Below, in pieces: positions 1 to 8,718 of a stretch of 64,000 bases of DNA. The stretch covers positions 1-64,000 of the forward strand of contig CAVOPB010000004.1 in assembly GCA_963697805.1 (NCBI GenBank). Direction: 5' to 3'. Each line of letters begins with the position of its first letter. Positions within the stretch are counted from its first letter, which is position 1. Source of the stretch: VRUE01 sp963697805. Lineage in GTDB: Bacteria; Actinomycetota; Thermoleophilia; Solirubrobacterales; 70-9. Below the pieces are notes generated by a model, which made no database searches, was not told the DNA's origin, and saw only the letters and a program-made list of their open reading frames with translations. A program made the translations under genes and the position numbers.

Positions 1-27
1 CATGGGGGCAGATACGGTTCGGGCTGA

Positions 28-821
28 ATGATCGCGGATCGAGATCCATGGTCTGACGCTGGCCTACGAGGACACCGGCGGCGAGGGCCCGGTAGTTCTC
101 TTCCTCCACGGCTTGGGCGGCTGGGCCGAGCCTGGCTTGCGCAGCTCGAGGCTTGCCGGCAGCGTGGCTGGCGCGGAATCGCCTACGACCAGCGCGGCGC
201 GGGGCGCTCCGACAAGCCCCCGGCCCCTACTCGGTCGAACAGTGGGTGCTCGATGCATGCGGGCTGCTCGACGCCCTGAGAGTCGAGCGGGTGGCGATCA
301 TCGGGCACTCGGTGGGGTCAATGGTCTCCGCTCACGCAGCAGTGCGCCTCGGAGAGCGGCCCTGGGCCCTAGCAGTGTGCGGCGGTGCGCTGGCCTGGCG
401 CCCGGAGGCGGGTCCTGTGTTCGAGCGTAGGGTTGCGCTGGCCCGGGCCGGTCGCATGGACGAGATCGCTGCCGGGGTCGCGATCACCGGTCTCTCGGCG
501 CGGTGCCGAGCCAAGGACCCGAGGCTGCTGGGCCTGATGCAGGAGCTGATTGCTTCCAATGACCACTCGGCCTACGCCGAGTGCTCCGCGGCCACGGCAC
601 CTGCGGCGATGCCCGACCTCTCGGCGCTGCGCTGCCCACTGCTCGCCTTCTGCGGCTCGGAGGACCCCGTGACACCCCCGGAGGCGGCCAGGCTGATCGC
701 TCAGGCCGCCCCCGAGGGCCGCACCGGCGTGGTTGAGGGCGCGGCGCACTGGTGCGCGATAGAGGACCCGGGCGCGACGAATGCTGTCCTCTTTGGCTTC
801 CTTGACGAGCTGGCGCCGTAG
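28..821 (+). pseudogene. Alpha/beta hydrolase, frameshifted
   Basis: This is an alpha/beta-hydrolase-fold enzyme read in three frames. The N-terminal strand and oxyanion motif (VVLFLHGLGG) lie in frame 2 from about 41, the YDQRGAGRSDKP segment in frame 1 from about 130, and the rest in frame 3 from about 230 to the stop at 819-821. The nucleophile elbow is GHSVGS; the acid lies near CGSEDPVTPP and the catalytic histidine near GAAHWCAIED. One G near 131 and one C near 215 (a run of C) would restore a single frame, so sequencing error is as likely as true decay. A third shift may sit near 35, and the start is unclear. The substrate cannot be told; the family includes lactonases and esterases. 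Confidence 0.75.
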
Positions 822-993
822 CGTTGGAAGCGCCTGCCGCTCGCTTTCCGCGCCGTCCGTTCTCGCAACTGCCCTTCCATGGGCTACCCGAGCTGCCCCG
901 GTGCCCGCCATTCTGCGCCTAGGGGTCGCTGCGAAGAAGCAGCGGGCGGGCGCGAGCGAGCGTAAGGCTCGAGTCCTTCGATCGCCCGCTTGA

Positions 994-1563
994 TCGACCG
1001 AAACCTGGGGCGATCACTGCGTCTACCGCGAACGGGGCGGATCGCGGGAACTCCACCTTGGCGCGGGCGAGTGGCGACAGGTCCCGTTTCCTTCCTACGA
1101 GGAATACCTGCGCCGCTCGCCGATCACGAAAGAGGAAGTCGATGCGATCATTGCCCGGTCGGTCGAGCAGGCGCAGAAAGAGCGGGAACGGAAACTGCGC
1201 GAGCCGCAGCCGCTCTTCAACGTGACCGACTACCGGGGCGAGTTCACTCTCGACCGGGCCGAGTTCGAGCCGCCGTATGAGCCGCCGACACCGGAGTCGA
1301 TCGCGGCCGAGCGGAGAGAATGGGACGAGGCGGAGCGGGAAATCGAGGCCGAGCGGGAAGCGCGACTCGCCCTCTTCGACCCGACCGACTTCACTCTCGC
1401 CTACTCCTTCCACTGCGGAACGCCCCGCCTCATGGAGCGCGAACGCGAGGTCCGCGAACGTCTCCGGCGCCGCCGATACCCCGGACTACCTGCGCCGGAT
1501 TTCCCGATCGACGGTCCATTCCGGCGCGGACACGAGCCGATCCTCCTCAGGCATCGCTCTTAG
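994..1563 (+). CDS. Hypothetical charged protein, 5' end uncertain
   Basis: One frame is open from just after a stop at 991-993 to the stop at 1561-1563. The longest part with a start codon begins at GTG 1222, but the upstream sequence in the same frame (SYEEYLRRSPITKEEVDAII and onward) looks like real protein, so the gene is probably truncated or has a lost start. The product is rich in Glu and Arg, with a likely helical segment (EAEREIEAEREARLALF) and no signal peptide or membrane segment. I do not recognise the family. It sits among gene remnants and may itself be one. Confidence 0.4.
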   Translation, partial: STETWGDHCVYRERGGSRELHLGAGEWRQVPFPSYEEYLRRSPITKEEVDAIIARSVEQAQKERERKLREPQPLFNVTDYRGEFTLDRAEFEPPYEPPTPESIAAERREWDEAEREIEAEREARLALFDPTDFTLAYSFHCGTPRLMEREREVRERLRRRRYPGLPAPDFPIDGPFRRGHEPILLRHRS

Positions 1564-1715
1564 TTCATCACCGTGAGCATGAAGTCGTACTGGTGTTGTG
1601 CCTGGGGGTCATAGAGCAGCCAGCCGGCCCTGCCAGAGAGTTTCTCCCACGTCCAGGCGGGCGAAGAGAAGTAGATCCACGCGGTATCAGCGCTCGCGCC
1701 GGCCTTCAGGACCTC
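1560..1715 (-). pseudogene. C-terminal remnant of an unknown gene
   Basis: The minus strand reads about 51 residues with protein-like composition (segments TAWIYFSSPAWTWEKLSG and GWLLYDPQAQHQYDFMLTVM), ending in a stop at 1560-1562 and preceded by an in-frame stop at 1716-1718. There is no start codon of its own. Its stop overlaps the stop of the plus-strand ORF ending at 1563. It looks like the tail of a gene whose front has been lost. The family is not recognised. Confidence 0.35.
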
Positions 1716-1761
1716 TTAGTATCGGCCAGCTCATGGTGCTTCGCCACCACTGAGGAGCCAG

Positions 1762-1935
1762 ATGTGGGAAGGGTTGTGGGCCGAACGGCTGACGCAGTCG
1801 AGCTTCGCGGACCAAGCCGTCGGACATGGCCTCGCCCGCCGCGAAGACCTTGACCGCCTGGCTGATGCATGGCGCCGCTGGGCCTCGGGTGACGTTGGGT
1901 GGTTTCTCGTCCCACATAGCGAGGTTACTTGTCGC
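1762..1935 (+). pseudogene. C-terminal remnant resembling a SAM-dependent methyltransferase
   Basis: About 58 residues (segments ERLTQSSFADQAVGHGLA, REDLDRLADAWRRW and GWFLVPHSEV) resemble, from memory, the C-terminal end of small actinobacterial class I methyltransferases, which often finish with a DGWF-x-HGE-like motif. The SAM-binding N-terminal half is absent upstream. The frame stays open after 1935 into unrelated sequence until 2184. The assignment is tentative and would need a profile search. Confidence 0.4.
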
Positions 1936-2052
1936 GGCTGGCCCTGCAACGGCGGGTGTAAGGGGCCGAAGCCACACCACCTTTGCGCCGTCACGACTAC
2001 CGGCGGTAATGTCAGTCGAACGGCCGAAGGATCAGGGAAGAGAGGACGAGAT

Positions 2053-2184
2053 ATGAGCAAGCTGCGTGGACGATTAAGCTCCGCCGACGGGTGTCCGTCA
2101 TCGCGCTGTTCATTTGCGCTCGGGGGAACCGCCTATTCCGCCTTCAAGCTGCCGAACTTCGTCCGGCCCGAGCTTGCCGCTTAA
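2053..2184 (+). pseudogene. Remnant of an exported LGGTAYAA-type protein
   Basis: A possible start (MSKLRGRLS) is followed by pieces of the hydrophobic N-terminus common in Solirubrobacterales exported proteins. VSVIALFI is in one frame and ALGGTAYSAFKLP in another, so at least two shifts interrupt it. The reading stops at 2182-2184, just 6 bases before the next gene. It matches the N-terminus of intact relatives in this window (for example at 60401-60925), but the body of the protein is missing. Confidence 0.45.
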
Positions 2185-2190
2185 GCAGAG

Positions 2191-2901
2191 ATGACCACCG
2201 CCGGGACCGTCAGAGATGTGCTTGAGCGAATGGAGGCCATCGATCGCGCGCTTCCATCCAGTGACGGCGTGAAGTGGTTCAACAAGCTCTACCTCGAAGT
2301 GACGCGGGAGGTGGCCACGACCGTGCCAGGACAGAATCAGGCGGCGCCGGGCTTCCTGGCGGCGCTCGACGTATATTTTGGCAACCGCTACTTCGATGCG
2401 GTCGACGCCGCCGGAAACGGCGCGGCGCCGCTGGAGAAGTATCCCTTCCACGCCTGGAGGCCCCTGTTCGAGGCCCGCTTTGCGACTGGCATCGCTCCCG
2501 TCCAGTTCGCGTTGGCAGGGATGAACGCGCATATCAACCATGACCTGGCGATCGCCGTCTGCGACACGTGCGCCGCGCGCGAGACCGAGCCGCGCGACGA
2601 CGGCCCGGAGCATAGGGACTACGAGTCGGTGAATGGCCTCATCTCACAGGTGGAGGAGAAGGTGAAGGCGTGGATGATGACCGGGCTCATGAAGGAGCTC
2701 GACCTCGTCCTCAATCCGGTGGATGACATCGTCGCTGTCTGGAACGTGCAGAAGGCGCGCGACGCTGCCTGGGTCACCGCGGAGGTGCTCTGGTCCCTGC
2801 GGGCGATGCCGCCCCTGCGCACCGACTACGAGGCGATCAATGACCGGGCGGTGGGGTTCGCCAGCCAGGCCCTGCTGACTCCCGTCGGGCTGGCCGCCTG
2901 A
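2191..2901 (+). CDS. DUF5995 family protein
   Basis: This is a complete 236-residue protein of the DUF5995 family, which is common in actinobacteria and has no established function. The family hallmark FALAGMNAHINHDLA lies near residue 110-125, with conserved tryptophan-containing segments before it (KYPFHAWRPLFE) and after it (AWVTAEVLW). It is mostly helical, with no signal peptide or membrane segment. The ATG at 2191 follows the stop of the remnant at 2184. It is the first apparently intact recognisable gene in the decayed left part of the window. Confidence 0.8.
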   Translation: MTTAGTVRDVLERMEAIDRALPSSDGVKWFNKLYLEVTREVATTVPGQNQAAPGFLAALDVYFGNRYFDAVDAAGNGAAPLEKYPFHAWRPLFEARFATGIAPVQFALAGMNAHINHDLAIAVCDTCAARETEPRDDGPEHRDYESVNGLISQVEEKVKAWMMTGLMKELDLVLNPVDDIVAVWNVQKARDAAWVTAEVLWSLRAMPPLRTDYEAINDRAVGFASQALLTPVGLAA

Positions 2902-3086
2902 CCGCGCGACACGCGCTGTTTGGCCGGACTACCGCCGGCCGGGTTCTACAAAGACTGGAAGGCGCCGTTCACCAAGAGTGCCCTCTGGACGAAAAGCAGG
3001 AGCGGCCGGTCGCGGTCAGTAGGTGGGAGCAGTCCCGCTCCATCGATGGCTCGAGCGGGCCGCTGGTGGGGTAGGGTCAGCCACGG

Positions 3087-4640
3087 ATGGCCGCGACAGG
3101 CACGACCCCGAACTCCCGCGAGTCGCTCCAAGGCGCCGGGTGGATCTGCCGGGCGGGGCGTTTCCGGGCATTTGTCCCGGACAAGCGGCCATTGTCCTGG
3201 CTTCAGCCACGAATGTTGTGGGATGCGCGGAACGACACCGTGGCCCGGTTGGCGGGGGATCCCGTCAACGACCTTCGGCGAGCCTGGATGCGGGCGGTGA
3301 AGGCGGAGTCAGAACGTGACGGCGGCGGCGACCCGCGGCTGATAGACCGAACCGGCGAGGAGGAGGTCTCGTTCATGGTTATCGGCGACCCGGGAGAGGG
3401 GGACGCGTCACAGTGGGCCACCATTCCGCCGCTGGAGTCCACCTGGGGCGGGACCGACTTTGCCGTGATCATGAGCGACGTCATCTACCCCGCTGGCAAC
3501 GCCAACGAGTACGAGGAGAAGTTCTACCGCCCGTACCGCGACTACCCGGCCCCGATCTACGCGATACCTGGCAACCATGATTGGTACGACGAGTTACGCG
3601 GCTTCATGTACCACCTCTGCGGCCTCGATGAGATGGCTCGTCCAGACCTCACCTACGCCCGCAGTCAGCCTTCCTGGCGGCGCGAGCTTCACCGCCTGCT
3701 GTGGCGACGACCGGGCCGACCCACGCCGCAGCAGGCCAGCATTCGCGCCTCGTGGCGTGGCAGTCCGACCCAACGCTCTTCGCAGCGCTCGCCTTATTGG
3801 ACGATCGAGACCGACCCGGTGCGAATCGTTGGCATCGACACCGGAATCCTTGGCAGCCTGGACCGTGATCAGGGCGAGTGGCTGCGCGAGGTCTCGCGGG
3901 ATCCACACCGGCCGAAGATCCTCCTGACCGGCAAGCCGCTCTATGTTGACGGTGAGTACCATCCCGGCTCGATCGAGGGTGGCGGAACTGTCGACGAGAT
4001 CATCCGCGACCCCGACGCGGGATACATCGCAGCGATCGGTGGTGATATCCACAACTACCAGCGCTATCCAACGAAGCTCGAGGACGGGCGGACCCTCCAG
4101 TACCTAGTCGCGGGCGGCGGCGGGGCGTTCATGCATCCAACCCACCCCATCCCGCGTGTGCTCCTGCCGGGAGTCGAGGAGGACGACTTTGTCTGCTACC
4201 CGCGCCGCGGCGACTCCCTCGCGCTTTTCAGCCGCCTTTACGACCGCAAACTCGCCTTCGGCCGCGGCTATTTCGAGATCTCACCCGACGAGGCAGCGAC
4301 CTTCCTCGGCGAGCGCCTTGGCATCGAGCCGCGCCGGAGGGGCGGCGACGAGGTCGTCCTCAGCGACCGCGCCCGCCGCGCCGCGGAGCGAATCCTGCCC
4401 TTACCCGGACGTGCCCAGGGGCCCTTGCACTCGCTGTTCGCGCTGTGGTTCGACATAAACGAGCCTCCGATGTTCAAGAGCTTCCTGCGGATAGACACCA
4501 GCGCCGATCGTGTGGGGATCCGATGCTTTGCCGCCACCGGCTGCCGCGACCAAGAGGATGATCCCCCGGTCGAGGACGAGCTCGTCGCCCAGCCGGACAA
4601 CGCAGGTCGTTGGATATGGCGCGAGGCAGGTGGGGAATGA
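3087..4640 (+). CDS. Calcineurin-like metallophosphoesterase
   Basis: This 517-residue protein has the metal-binding motifs of the calcineurin-like phosphoesterase fold in order: GDPGEGD near residue 100, MSDVIYPAGN near 130, GNHDWYDE near 160 and GGDIHNYQRY near 320. These supply the Asp, Asn and His ligands of a dinuclear metal site. There is no signal peptide, so it is probably cytoplasmic. A C-terminal extension of about 180 residues has no motif I recognise. The start is uncertain: ATG 3087 is used, but the conserved-looking sequence begins around residue 30, and ATG 3213 would also keep every motif. The substrate is unknown. Confidence 0.8.
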   Translation: MAATGTTPNSRESLQGAGWICRAGRFRAFVPDKRPLSWLQPRMLWDARNDTVARLAGDPVNDLRRAWMRAVKAESERDGGGDPRLIDRTGEEEVSFMVIGDPGEGDASQWATIPPLESTWGGTDFAVIMSDVIYPAGNANEYEEKFYRPYRDYPAPIYAIPGNHDWYDELRGFMYHLCGLDEMARPDLTYARSQPSWRRELHRLLWRRPGRPTPQQASIRASWRGSPTQRSSQRSPYWTIETDPVRIVGIDTGILGSLDRDQGEWLREVSRDPHRPKILLTGKPLYVDGEYHPGSIEGGGTVDEIIRDPDAGYIAAIGGDIHNYQRYPTKLEDGRTLQYLVAGGGGAFMHPTHPIPRVLLPGVEEDDFVCYPRRGDSLALFSRLYDRKLAFGRGYFEISPDEAATFLGERLGIEPRRRGGDEVVLSDRARRAAERILPLPGRAQGPLHSLFALWFDINEPPMFKSFLRIDTSADRVGIRCFAATGCRDQEDDPPVEDELVAQPDNAGRWIWREAGGE

Positions 4641-4729
4641 GCCAGCGGTAACGCATGCGACTGACCCGAGCTGAAACGGATTGACTGCTACAAGATTGGC
4701 TTAGAGGCGCAACGATAGGAGGCAGAACG

Positions 4730-5311
4730 ATGGGAACGATGTTCGACACAGTCGACGATCCCCGGCAAACCTTTTCGGGCCTTACTGTGGAGGCCGTGGC
4801 CGCCTATGGCAACGGCAAATTCGCCAACCACAAAGCGGCTAAGAAAGAGTTCCCAGACGCCCACGTTCTCGAGATCGACGTAAACGGTCAGGGCATCGGG
4901 AACGCCGGCGACTTCGAGGAAGGCGACATGGCCATCTCGCACGCCGGTAGCTGGGCCAAGGGGCGTATCGATGCCGGTGTCCGGCGACCGGTGATCTACT
5001 TCTCCGCGTCGAACTGGCGGGCGATCATGCAGTCACTGAAAGCTGCTGGGCTAAGGCGACGCGATGTCCGAATCTGGACCGCCCACTACACCGGCAAGCC
5101 CCACCTCTGTTCCTCTGCGTGTGGGTTTGGTATCACGGGTCGGGCAAACGCTACCCAATGGGCTTCGCCGCAAGCGCCAGGCACGCTCCCCGCCCGGTAC
5201 GCGGACCGCAACATCGATGTGTCGAAGACGGCGAAAAACTTCTTCGGTGGCACTCCGGCGCCCGCCTCCCCTGAGCACCCATCCGGTGGCACTCCGGCGC
5301 CCTCCCCTTGA
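4730..5311 (+). CDS. GH25/DUF1906-like barrel protein without signal peptide
   Basis: A strong ribosome site (AGGAGG) lies about 8 bases before ATG 4730. The 193-residue protein opens with FDTVDDPRQTF and alternates strands and helices (HVLEIDVNG, RPVIYFSASNWRAIM, DVRIWTAHYTGKPHLC, ATQWAS). This resembles the TIM-barrel glycoside-hydrolase-like proteins of actinobacteria and their phages that are distantly related to GH25 lysozymes. There is no signal peptide. The last 20 or so residues are a proline-rich tail encoded by a duplicated DNA segment. Wall-degrading activity is an inference from fold and from the CHAP gene that faces it across the gap. Confidence 0.6.
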   Translation: MGTMFDTVDDPRQTFSGLTVEAVAAYGNGKFANHKAAKKEFPDAHVLEIDVNGQGIGNAGDFEEGDMAISHAGSWAKGRIDAGVRRPVIYFSASNWRAIMQSLKAAGLRRRDVRIWTAHYTGKPHLCSSACGFGITGRANATQWASPQAPGTLPARYADRNIDVSKTAKNFFGGTPAPASPEHPSGGTPAPSP

Positions 5312-5320
5312 GCACCCATC
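5246..5320 (+). repeat. Two-copy direct repeat at the 3' end of a gene
   Basis: Copy 1 is at 5246-5283 and copy 2 at 5285-5320. They share GGTGGCACTCCGGCGCCC at the front and GAGCACCCATC at the end, with a 2-3 base length difference between. The repeat encodes the GGTPAP tail of the upstream protein, and the second copy supplies its stop codon. Confidence 0.85.
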
Positions 5321-5374
5321 ATGACCGATCTTCCGTAGCTAGTTGCGTTGCGTCGAAGGCGAACTTCTAATCTG

Positions 5375-6241
5375 CTATCCGTAGAGGGGCCGGGCGACGG
5401 AGGTCAGTAGACCAAGATCCCGTCGCTTCGCAAAGACGCCGCCACCGTTGGTTTGGGAACCGGAGTCTTCGCTCGAAGTGTTACCTCCGACGTCATTCGA
5501 CATCCCATTCCTGAATGGTCCGACTACGAGCTCGCCGTGGTCTGGTACGCCGGTCCCGTCAAAGCAGAAGAGGGCAATGTCGCCGGCCTTCGCCTCGGTT
5601 TGCGGAACCTCGACCCAGCCGTTGCTGTGCGCCTTCGCCATCCGTTCGACTTCTTCGGCGTTGATCATTAGGCCACCGACCTTGGCCCCGCCGATGTCGC
5701 GAACGCAGTAACAGGCGAAACACAGGCACCAGAAGCAGGCACCCTGCCCGAAGGCAGACTCCCAGAAGCTGATGCCACCCTTCTTTCCTTTGCGAGTGAC
5801 GTTCGGGCCGCTGTTGGATCCGGATGGGTCCTCGGTGACGTCGATCATCGACTTGGCGTAGGCGGCTGCGGCCTTCGGTCCCTGTTTGTGCGCCTTGCGG
5901 ATCTCTTTCAGCCGGTCAGTGCGCGAATCGGCTCGCTCGCGATAGTCATCGCCACGTTTCTCCGGGTTTCGCAAAATCTCTTGAATTGCCTCCGGCATCG
6001 TTCCTTTCTTCAGCTTGCGGTGTGTCGCTTCTGAAGCTCCGAGGATCCAGCCATAGAAGGCCGCGGCATGGATGGTTTGAAAGCCGAATTCGCTGTCGAT
6101 TTTGAGCGGCAGCCAGTCGACTTTGAAATGACGCAGCCCGCCCTTCATTGCCTCCTGAAGAGCACGGACATCCGGGCCTTCGGGGAGCGGGCTGGACAGT
6201 TGCAGTGGGCGATGGACGGCTTTGTTCGCTTCGGTGGGCAC
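5375..6241 (-). CDS. Peptidoglycan-binding / CHAP-type wall hydrolase
   Basis: This 288-residue protein starts at GTG 6241. Residues about 20-70 (GPDVRALQEAMKGG, IDSEFGFQTIHAAAF) match the PG_binding_1 pattern. The C-terminal part looks like a CHAP or NlpC/P60-type amidase: a cysteine-rich FWCLCFACYC segment carries the likely nucleophile, followed by KAGDIALFCFDG and the catalytic-histidine motif PDHGELVVGP. There is no signal peptide, as in phage endolysins or injected effectors. A lysine-rich linker near residues 85-150 joins the domains. It converges with the GH25-like gene. Hydrolysis of peptidoglycan cross-links is the family role; actual activity is inferred. Confidence 0.7.
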   Translation of the reverse strand: MPTEANKAVHRPLQLSSPLPEGPDVRALQEAMKGGLRHFKVDWLPLKIDSEFGFQTIHAAAFYGWILGASEATHRKLKKGTMPEAIQEILRNPEKRGDDYRERADSRTDRLKEIRKAHKQGPKAAAAYAKSMIDVTEDPSGSNSGPNVTRKGKKGGISFWESAFGQGACFWCLCFACYCVRDIGGAKVGGLMINAEEVERMAKAHSNGWVEVPQTEAKAGDIALFCFDGTGVPDHGELVVGPFRNGMSNDVGGNTSSEDSGSQTNGGGVFAKRRDLGLLTSVARPLYG

Positions 6242-6585
6242 AGAGCCCCCTTTCAGGGTAGATATGAGTCCGCCATAAGTAAGCCTTCAGCCTCGCACCC
6301 CGAAGGGCCCGAGGCCCCAAATTTCGACGTTAGACCTATCTGGACGGCCAGTCAATCAGCGTGGACGAAAGAGGGGAGTTAGCTGAGCTGGAGGCCAGTC
6401 TGGGCGCGAGTTGCCGCCGAGCCACCCGTATAAGAGTCATAGAATCGAACAGCTGGAATTCGATGCGAGCACCAGTGCTACGGGGGGTAGGGCAGCCCGG
6501 GAGAACCGTCCCTGGAGGCACGGATTCCGATCCCGCACAGTCGAATTCTGTCGGGCGTTGGGAATTCTCTGGTAATTGCGAAGAC
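6242..6585. other. 344-bp gap without a gene
   Basis: No convincing coding sequence, tRNA or terminator with a T-run was found. A short GC-rich inverted repeat (GGGCC-CGA-GGCCC) sits near 6306-6318, and the stretch next to 6241 must hold the promoter of the CHAP gene. The nearest possible -10 on the minus strand is TATCTA near 6262, which is weak evidence. Confidence 0.4.
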
Positions 6586-7738
6586 CTAGCGCGGCGGCTC
6601 CGGCTGCTGCTCCGCTGGGGCGCACCCGTCCACATCAGGATGCAGCTCCCAGCCGTTCTCCGGCTGCTGCTGTTCTTCCCAGATCCCGTTCTGCGTCCCG
6701 GTCATGCCAGCCGGCTTCGTACCCGGCTCCTCAGGGGTGGGCGGCGCCTCGGCGGTGTGGGCGCACCAGCGTTTGTGGAAGTCCTCGAATTCGTAGGAGG
6801 CGGCTGTGGGGTCGGGGATCTTCTGGATCGTCTTCAGCGCGTGCAGCTCGTTCCAGCCGCTGTGACCGGCGTCGTAGGTCCAGCGTCCGTTCAGGATCAC
6901 CAGCTCGCCGACCGCGACGGTGCCGGCCCCCGCGTCGGCCGGATCGCCGCCGGCGGAGGCGGCCCAGGCGGCCACAAGGGCGGCTGCGACTATCGGCGCG
7001 AAGATTGCTGAGACGATCGCGCAGGCGATCGGGCCGAAGATCGGGATCTTGCAGACGGCTCCGAGGCCGGGCGGAATGTTGTTGAGCACGTCGAGCAGGT
7101 TGCTGACTCGGTTGCCCTCGCACTCCGCGTGAAACACTGGTACGGGGAAGGGGGCCGGTGGGCGACTTTTGGAACGGGATGTGCACCTGCTTGTCGCCGA
7201 CGATGATTCGCTCGCCGAAGTCGGGGCCCTCGAACCAGGTGTAGTAGCCGTGGTAGTGACCGAAGCCGTCCTCGGCTTCGCGCGGCTTCGGCATGGCCGG
7301 GCTTGCGGTGGGCTGCTCGGTGACCAGCACACCCTGCACCGGGTCGTCCTGGGCCAGGGGGAGGTTCGCGTGCTCCGCCGCGTTCGCGTCGCTCGAGTCA
7401 CGTACAAACTCGTCCAGCGAGCTCTCGGCGAGCACGATGTTGATCGAGAAGTCGTCGTCGACGTTGTCGGGGAAGGGCTTGTCGTAGCCGACCGGCTCGA
7501 GTTCGGCGATGTGGCCGATGGCGCAGCGGTCGCCGTCGAGGCAGACGAGCTTGCCTTCGAGCATGTACTCGAGGACCTTGCGCAAAGCCGAGAACGCGAC
7601 TGGGCCGAGCGCGATGAGCGCGGCGCCTCCGGTGAAGAGGGCGGCGATCACCGCCCCGGCGGCGGCGATCTCCTCGACCGTGAAGTTCGGCTCCTCGTAA
7701 TCGCCGGCCGACACGCACTTTGTGTTCTGAACGGCCAT
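6586..7738 (-). pseudogene. Hypothetical two-helix membrane protein, frameshifted
   Basis: The front (from ATG 7738, MAVQNTKCVSAGDYEEP) and the back (to the stop at 6586) are in different frames that meet near 7171 at a run of four A. One indel there would give a protein of about 380 residues. It has a hydrophobic segment near residues 25-55 (AAAGAVIAALFTGGAALIAL) and a second near 245-275 (PIACAIVSAIFAPIVAAALV). The C-terminus is rich in Pro and Glu. A good ribosome site (GGAGGAGG) precedes it. It follows a broken gene of the same strand. The function is unknown. Confidence 0.55.
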
Positions 7739-7754
7739 CAGGCTCCTCCTCCGG

Positions 7755-7964
7755 TCACGCCCGGCCCTCGGCGATCAGGGTCACGCCGCCCGCGAGCTGC
7801 TTCCCGGCGAACGCATTCAGATTGAACCCTTGACGGCCCGCGAAGCCGTCCGGAGCGGTGACGGAGACCTGCACCTCGGCGCGCTCGCCCGGGGCCATTA
7901 CGAGCTCTTTCGGCTCGATCGCGGCCGCCCAGCCCTCCGGCAGCGGGTGGGCGCCCCATACATG
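7755..7964 (-). pseudogene. C-terminal fragment with a NEW3-like Ig fold
   Basis: About 69 residues without a start codon read as the end of an Ig-like domain: WAAAIEPKELVMAPGERAEV, QVSVTAPDGF, GGVTLIAEGRA. This pattern resembles the NEW3 domain found at the ends of larger secreted proteins. The stop lies 13 bases before the start codon of the membrane-protein gene at 7738, so the two probably formed one transcript. Its upstream part has been replaced by the plus-strand SRPBCC gene and its promoter. Confidence 0.45.
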
Positions 7965-8069
7965 CCGGGCGCGGGCCCGGCGGCGACGCTCCGCCTGCTC
8001 GCGCTCGCCCGGAGGGGGAGCGAACGATAGGTTCGTTTCAGCTCGTCGCAACCTAAGGAGAGGTCTTCG

Positions 8070-8519
8070 ATGGCACGCATCAGCGGCAGCGCCAGCGCAG
8101 AGATCGATGCGCCTGTGGACGAGGTGTGGGTGGTGGTGGAAGATGTGCTCACGGCGCCCGACTGGCAGGGCGGCCTGGTGGCGATGTTGGCGTTGGAGCG
8201 CGACGCGGACGGGCGCCCGGCGTTGGTCGAGACCGAGAACGACCTCAAGCTCAGGCATATCAAGACGCGAGTGCGGTTCCGCTACGAGCCCCCCACGCGC
8301 CTTTCCTGGACACAGGAGGAAGGTGACCTCAGGTCGGTCACCGGCTCCTGGAGCCTGGAGGATCTCGGCGAGGGGCAGACGCGAGCCACGTACACCCTCG
8401 ACGCCGACCCCGGACGCGTGCTCGGAATGCTGATTCGCGGCTCCGCCGGGGCGGCCATCCTGGCGGGGCTCGTGAACGCCCGCCCGGGTGAGCTGAAGGT
8501 GCGCATCGAGAACGCCTGA
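8070..8519 (+). CDS. SRPBCC (START-like) family protein
   Basis: This complete 149-residue protein has the usual SRPBCC order: an N-terminal strand (ISGSASAEIDAPVDEVW), a helix (DVLTAPDWQGGL), a curved sheet (RVRFRYEPPTRLSWTQEE, GSWSLEDLGEGQTRATYTL) and a long C-terminal helix that ends in GELKVRIENA. The ribosome site AAGGAGAGG lies just upstream of ATG 8070. The family binds hydrophobic ligands (polyketide cyclases, lipid carriers); the ligand here cannot be told. The N-terminal PADEVW-like motif is intact. Confidence 0.8.
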   Translation: MARISGSASAEIDAPVDEVWVVVEDVLTAPDWQGGLVAMLALERDADGRPALVETENDLKLRHIKTRVRFRYEPPTRLSWTQEEGDLRSVTGSWSLEDLGEGQTRATYTLDADPGRVLGMLIRGSAGAAILAGLVNARPGELKVRIENA

Positions 8520-8686
8520 CTCAGCCACCTGGATCGGCGCCGGCGGATGCTCGAGTAGATCGCGGGAGAGCTGGCGGCTCGAGAGGTTAACCGGGCAGAT
8601 CTGCCGAGCTGAGTCCGTCTTGGCGACACTTGGAGCGGTTCAGGCCGTGCGGCGGGTATTCAGGGGTATCAACTCGACTATCCGCG

Positions 8687-8714
8687 GGTGGTAGCGAGAG
8701 ACGAATCGGGCCCC
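8687..8714 (+). repeat. 28-bp perfect direct repeat, copy 1
   Basis: This copy begins GGTGGTAGCGAGAGACGAAT and ends CGGGCCCC. It is identical over 28 bases to 13083-13110 and differs at the base on either side. Its reverse complement reads GARFVSRYH in an open minus-strand frame that stops at 8640. Confidence 0.9.
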
Positions 8715-8718
8715 CGCT

